Source: Coxiellaceae bacterium
GTDB lineage: Bacteria > Pseudomonadota > Gammaproteobacteria > Coxiellales > Coxiellaceae
Reading direction: 5' to 3'
DNA: 17,423 nt
NCBI GenBank assembly: GCA_014238325.1
Contig: JABABH010000011.1
Coordinates: 1-17,423 of the forward strand
This document shows positions 14,783 through 17,423 of the stretch, piece by piece. Each line of letters starts with the position of its first letter. Within the stretch, counting starts at the first letter, position 1. The notes beneath the pieces were generated by a model. The model made no database searches. It was not told the DNA's origin and saw only the letters and a list, made by a program, of their open reading frames with translations. The translations under genes were made by a program, and so were the position numbers.

Positions 14783-15946
14783 TTATTGAAGCACGCCAGT
14801 TGCGTCTTGTAATAAGGCGATTTTATCGGTTTGCTCCCAGCTAAAATTAGCATCTTGGCGGCCAAAGTGCCCATAAGCAGCCGTAGCTTTATAAATCGGG
14901 CGTTCTAGATGTAGCATTCTAATAATGCCAGCAGGACGTAAATCGAAGTGTGTTTTAATCAGGTCTTGTATTTTCTCATCTGGGATTTTTGCCGTGCCAA
15001 AAGTGTTGACAGCAATGGACACCGGTTCTGCGATACCAATTGCGTAAGCAATTTGTATTTCACAGCGGCCTGCTAACCCTGCGGCAACGATATTTTTTGC
15101 GACATAACGTGCCGCATAAGCACCCGATCGGTCGACCTTGGAAGGGTCTTTTCCAGAAAAGCAACCGCCCCCATGCCGTGCCATACCACCATAAGTATCG
15201 ACGATAATTTTACGCCCGGTAAGTCCACAATCTCCTACAGGGCCGCCAATAACAAAGCGTCCAGTAGGGTTAATCAGGTATCGTGTATCGGCATCCACCC
15301 ATTGTTTTGGCAAGACTGGCTTGATAACTTCTTCAATGATAGCTTCGCGTATTGTATTTTGGCTGACATCCGGGTCATGCTGGGTAGAAAGCACAATACA
15401 GTCGATACTGACAGGAACGTGATTGTCATAGCGAAAGGTTACCTGTGCTTTAGCATCGGGTCTGAGCCAGGGCAAGCGACCTTCTTTGCGCAGTTGTGCC
15501 TGCTGTTGCATAAGATGATGGGCATAGATAATAGGTGCTGGCATAAAGGCACTAGTTTCATGCGTGGCATAGCCAAACATCAGCCCTTGATCGCCTGCTC
15601 CCATGGCATCTTCCTTATCATTGACACCTCGGGCGATATCTGGGGATTGTTTTCCTATAGCGCAAACGACCGCACAGGTTTCTGCATCAAACCCAAGGCG
15701 AGGATCGTTATATCCAATCTGTGCGATGGTATCGCGTGCGATTTGCTCTATATCGGCCCATGCTGACGTGCTAATTTCTCCAGCTACAAATACCATGCCA
15801 GATTTTAGCAGGACCTCGCAAGCAACGCGGCAATCGGGGTCGAGTTTGATCAATGCATCTAATACTGCGTCTGAAATTTGATCAGCGATTTTGTCAGGGT
15901 GGCCTTCAGAAACAGATTCTGACGTAAATAAGCTTTTATATCCCAT
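14783..15946 (-). CDS. metK: S-adenosylmethionine synthetase
   Basis: MetK makes SAM from methionine and ATP. The 387-residue product aligns along its whole length with E. coli MetK: LFTSESVSEGHPDKIADQIS (H16, D18), GAGDQGLMFGYA, LPWLRPDAKAQVTF, INPTGRFVIGGPVGDCGLTG, RKIIVDTYGGMARHGGG, SGKDPSKVDRSGAYAARYVA, and ending AAYGHFGRQDANFSWEQTDK. A small oddity is Cys where E. coli has Ala in GGGAFSGKD (here GGGCFSGKD). The ATG gives the expected N-terminus; only a weak AAGG precedes it. It is followed by ahcY, so SAM synthesis and SAH recycling are co-expressed. A 187-base leader separates it from erpA. Confidence 0.98.
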   Translation of the reverse strand: MGYKSLFTSESVSEGHPDKIADQISDAVLDALIKLDPDCRVACEVLLKSGMVFVAGEISTSAWADIEQIARDTIAQIGYNDPRLGFDAETCAVVCAIGKQSPDIARGVNDKEDAMGAGDQGLMFGYATHETSAFMPAPIIYAHHLMQQQAQLRKEGRLPWLRPDAKAQVTFRYDNHVPVSIDCIVLSTQHDPDVSQNTIREAIIEEVIKPVLPKQWVDADTRYLINPTGRFVIGGPVGDCGLTGRKIIVDTYGGMARHGGGCFSGKDPSKVDRSGAYAARYVAKNIVAAGLAGRCEIQIAYAIGIAEPVSIAVNTFGTAKIPDEKIQDLIKTHFDLRPAGIIRMLHLERPIYKATAAYGHFGRQDANFSWEQTDKIALLQDATGVLQ

Positions 15947-16133
15947 TGAATTTTAATGCCTTTTAATATTCATCTTGTAGTGGCGTTCGATATTGGTTCC
16001 GGTGATTTTAATACAAAGCGATCCGGGATGATAGCCTTCAAATGCCTAGACTTAAGGTTATTTCCTTAATATTTCTGCATGAGCATAGCGTTAGGTTGCC
16101 CTGCCCACTGCCATGATTAAATCGGGCTATTCC
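15947..16133 (-). promoter_or_regulatory. metK leader region
   Basis: No gene is seen in these 187 bases. A perfect hairpin, TTAAGG (16052-16057) and CCTTAA (16064-16069), lies in the middle. Read towards metK, the distal end has short strings reminiscent of the SAM-I riboswitch core (AGGGA, GCCCGAT, GGCAACC in that order), but the spacing between the last two is too long and no P3/P4 elements are visible. TTGTAT about 55 bases before metK could be a -35, with a poor -10. The leader probably carries the metK-ahcY promoter, which I cannot place firmly. Confidence 0.3.
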
Positions 16134-16580
16134 CTAGAATTGGTCTTGATCGTGCGTAGCAAAAGATGAGCCACATCCACACGTCGCTTTCGCCTTTGGG
16201 TTGCGGATGATAAATTGTTCGCCATGGATGTCCTGCCGATAATCAATATCAGCGCCTTGCAAGTACAAAAAACTGTAGGGGTCAATCAATAGTTGTACCT
16301 CAACTTGTTCAGCAGCATGCTTTCTTTTGTCATGCGATAGGGTAGAGGTATCCTCAGTGCTTTGTGTGATCACCCAATCGTCCGGTTGTATATGTTCATC
16401 AAAGCTGAATATATATTTGAGTCCAGAGCATCCGCCGCCACGGACGGCCACTCTGAGATTAAGCTGAGGGCGGCCTTCCTCATCGATGAGGCTTTTTACC
16501 TTGCGAGCGGCATCGAGAGTAAAATTCACCCTCGTTGAGGGTGTACCCAAGGGCGAGTTTTGAGATGCTGGATGAACCAT
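16134..16580 (-). CDS. erpA: A-type iron-sulfur cluster carrier protein
   Basis: ErpA delivers Fe-S clusters to apoproteins such as IspG/IspH. The three cluster-binding cysteines are present: C51 in RGGGCSGLKY, and C134 and C136 in NPKAKATCGCGSSF, which resembles ErpA more than IscA. The 148-residue product is longer than usual (about 110-115). An N-terminal extension of about 17 residues precedes VNFTLDAARKVKSLI, and about 18-20 extra residues (near 74-92, charged, STEDTSTLSHDKRKHAAEQ) are inserted between FDEHIQPDDWVI and LLIDPYSFLYL. The start is ATG 16580; no Shine-Dalgarno precedes it. A consensus promoter ends about 6 bases upstream, so the transcript may be leaderless. mnmG is divergent. 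Confidence 0.9.
   Translation of the reverse strand: MVHPASQNSPLGTPSTRVNFTLDAARKVKSLIDEEGRPQLNLRVAVRGGGCSGLKYIFSFDEHIQPDDWVITQSTEDTSTLSHDKRKHAAEQVEVQLLIDPYSFLYLQGADIDYRQDIHGEQFIIRNPKAKATCGCGSSFATHDQDQF
16528..16542. repeat. short hairpin in the 5' coding part of erpA
   Basis: ACCCTC (16528-16533) and GAGGGT (16537-16542) are exact complements around GTT; the pairing extends one base on each side. It sits about 40 bases into erpA, near codon 15, and could fold in the mRNA close to the initiation region. Confidence 0.4.
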
Positions 16581-16586
16581 AGAGAC

Positions 16587-16616
16587 ATTATGCTATTTTT
16601 TATAGATGACAGTCAA
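16587..16616 (-). promoter_or_regulatory. putative sigma-70 promoter of erpA, leaderless arrangement
   Basis: Minus strand: TTGACT (16616-16611), an 18-base spacer, CATAAT (16592-16587). Each hexamer matches the consensus at five of six positions. With a usual 6-7-base gap, the first transcribed base falls on or next to the A of the erpA ATG at 16580. Confidence 0.55.
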
Positions 16617-16660
16617 ATATACATGCATAATTTTTGCTTATTCTTTTGGGTAAAGAGCGA

Positions 16661-16698
16661 TATAATAAGCTTGACATGGTTCAGGTCTGGGCTGTGAT
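16661..16698 (+). promoter_or_regulatory. putative mnmG promoters, possibly two overlapping
   Basis: TATAAT at 16661-16666 is an exact -10, but its -35 (TTATTC at 16638-16643, 17-base spacer) is poor. TTGACA at 16671-16676 is an exact -35; its best -10 is TGTGAT at 16693-16698 with a 16-base spacer. Either could drive mnmG, whose ATG is at 16735. Confidence 0.45.
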
Positions 16699-16734
16699 TT
16701 CCAGTTGAGATTGAATAAGACAGATTGGCATGAC

Positions 16735-17423
16735 ATGCGCAAAAATTTTGATGTAATTGTAATTGGTGGTGGTCATGCTGGTACAGAGGCGGCTTTAGCC
16801 GCTGCACGTATGGGTGCAGATACCCTGCTGCTAACGACCAATATTGATACTTTAGGTCAGTTATCTTGTAATCCAGCCGTGGGTGGACTAGGAAAAACTC
16901 ATTTAGTCGCAGAGATCACGGCGATGGGTGGGTTCATTGGCCAGGCGGCGATGCAATCCGGCATACATTATCGTATGCTGAACGCAAGCAAAGGCCCGGC
17001 TGTCCGAGCCTTACGAGCCCAAGTTGATCGATCTTTGTACAAATCTGCGGTGCGTGCACATCTCGAACATCAACCCCATCTTTGTTTATTTCAACAGGGA
17101 GTAGATGATTTAATGATTCAGGATGATGCCGTATTAGGCCTAAGGACGCAGACAGGTATCGAATTTTATGCGTCACAAATTGTGATGGCGACGGGTACAT
17201 TTCTGGGTGGAAAGATCCATATCGGTGATCGTCATTATCAAGGCGGGCGTGCGGGCGACCCGGCAGCGATAGCATTAGCGGATCGTTTACGCGCACTACC
17301 ATTTCGGGTAGGGCGACTGAAAACGGGCACTCCCCCTCGTCTTGATGGACGTACCATCAATTATCAACATTTGGGCGAGCAAGCAAGCGAATATCCTCTA
17401 TCAGCGATGTCTTATTTAGGAGA
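16735..17423 (+). CDS. mnmG: tRNA uridine-5-carboxymethylaminomethyl modification enzyme MnmG (partial)
   Basis: MnmG (GidA) with MnmE installs cmnm5 or nm5 at U34 of certain tRNAs, using FAD. Only the first 229 codons are in the window; the reading frame is open to the edge. The N-terminal FAD-binding fold is clear: VIVIGGGHAGTEAALAAARM (8-27), then TTNIDTLGQLSCNPAVGGLG, KGPAVRALRAQVDRSLY, the IVMATGTFLGGKIHIG motif, and LKTGTPPRLDGRTINY. One variation is GGLGKTHLVAEI where relatives have GKGHLVKEI. No strong Shine-Dalgarno precedes the ATG. It is divergent from erpA with 154 bases between the start codons. Confidence 0.96.
   Translation, partial: MRKNFDVIVIGGGHAGTEAALAAARMGADTLLLTTNIDTLGQLSCNPAVGGLGKTHLVAEITAMGGFIGQAAMQSGIHYRMLNASKGPAVRALRAQVDRSLYKSAVRAHLEHQPHLCLFQQGVDDLMIQDDAVLGLRTQTGIEFYASQIVMATGTFLGGKIHIGDRHYQGGRAGDPAAIALADRLRALPFRVGRLKTGTPPRLDGRTINYQHLGEQASEYPLSAMSYLG

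Noticed and set aside
15173..15766. 197-codon plus-strand open frame opposite metK
   Set aside because: It is the antisense shadow of a strongly conserved metK, with no ribosome site and no family resemblance.

Overview
The window reads as chromosomal DNA of a gammaproteobacterium, probably host-associated and in genome erosion. Evidence: the protein families are gammaproteobacterial in type and order (fmt, dprA-topA-tsaC, hemD-hemX-hemY, metK-ahcY, erpA, mnmG); the DNA is moderately AT-rich; there is a decayed insertion sequence, several unexplained repeats and some long non-coding gaps. The metK-ahcY and dprA-topA-tsaC pairings and the eukaryote-like unknown proteins would suit a Legionellales-like intracellular lineage, but that placement is inference.

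Layout. Positions 1-462 hold no convincing gene, only two copies of a ~73-bp direct repeat. fmt and gmhB follow on the minus strand, overlapping by 20 bp, with a good promoter in front of fmt. Divergent from them run dprA, topA and tsaC on the plus strand. The usual def gene is absent between fmt and dprA, and DprA lacks its N-terminal domain at the same junction. Positions 6567-7207 hold the wreck of an IS256-family element with recognisable terminal inverted repeats. Its right repeat runs into the start of hemD, so the GTG start codon and Shine-Dalgarno of hemD both come from the transposon end. hemD, hemX and hemY form a tight operon without hemC, followed by a secreted phosphodiester-glycosidase-type protein.

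Positions 11041-13177 (minus strand) carry a tightly coupled two-gene operon of unknown function: a 105-residue protein and a 605-residue protein with a basic N-terminal patch, an internal duplication and a C-terminal hydrophobic segment. The last ~36 codons of the large gene lie inside a small repeat bounded by inverted arms. This is the accessory part of the window and the best candidate for something undescribed. Next come ahcY and metK (minus strand), forming the SAM synthesis/recycling pair, then erpA (minus strand) with an unusual internal insertion and a promoter so close that its mRNA may be leaderless, and finally the 5' part of mnmG (plus strand), cut by the window end.

Functionally, the housekeeping genes cover initiator-tRNA formylation (fmt), LPS heptose synthesis (gmhB), DNA topology and uptake/recombination (topA, dprA), tRNA modification (tsaC, mnmG), haem synthesis (hemD and its membrane partners), methylation metabolism (metK, ahcY) and Fe-S delivery (erpA).
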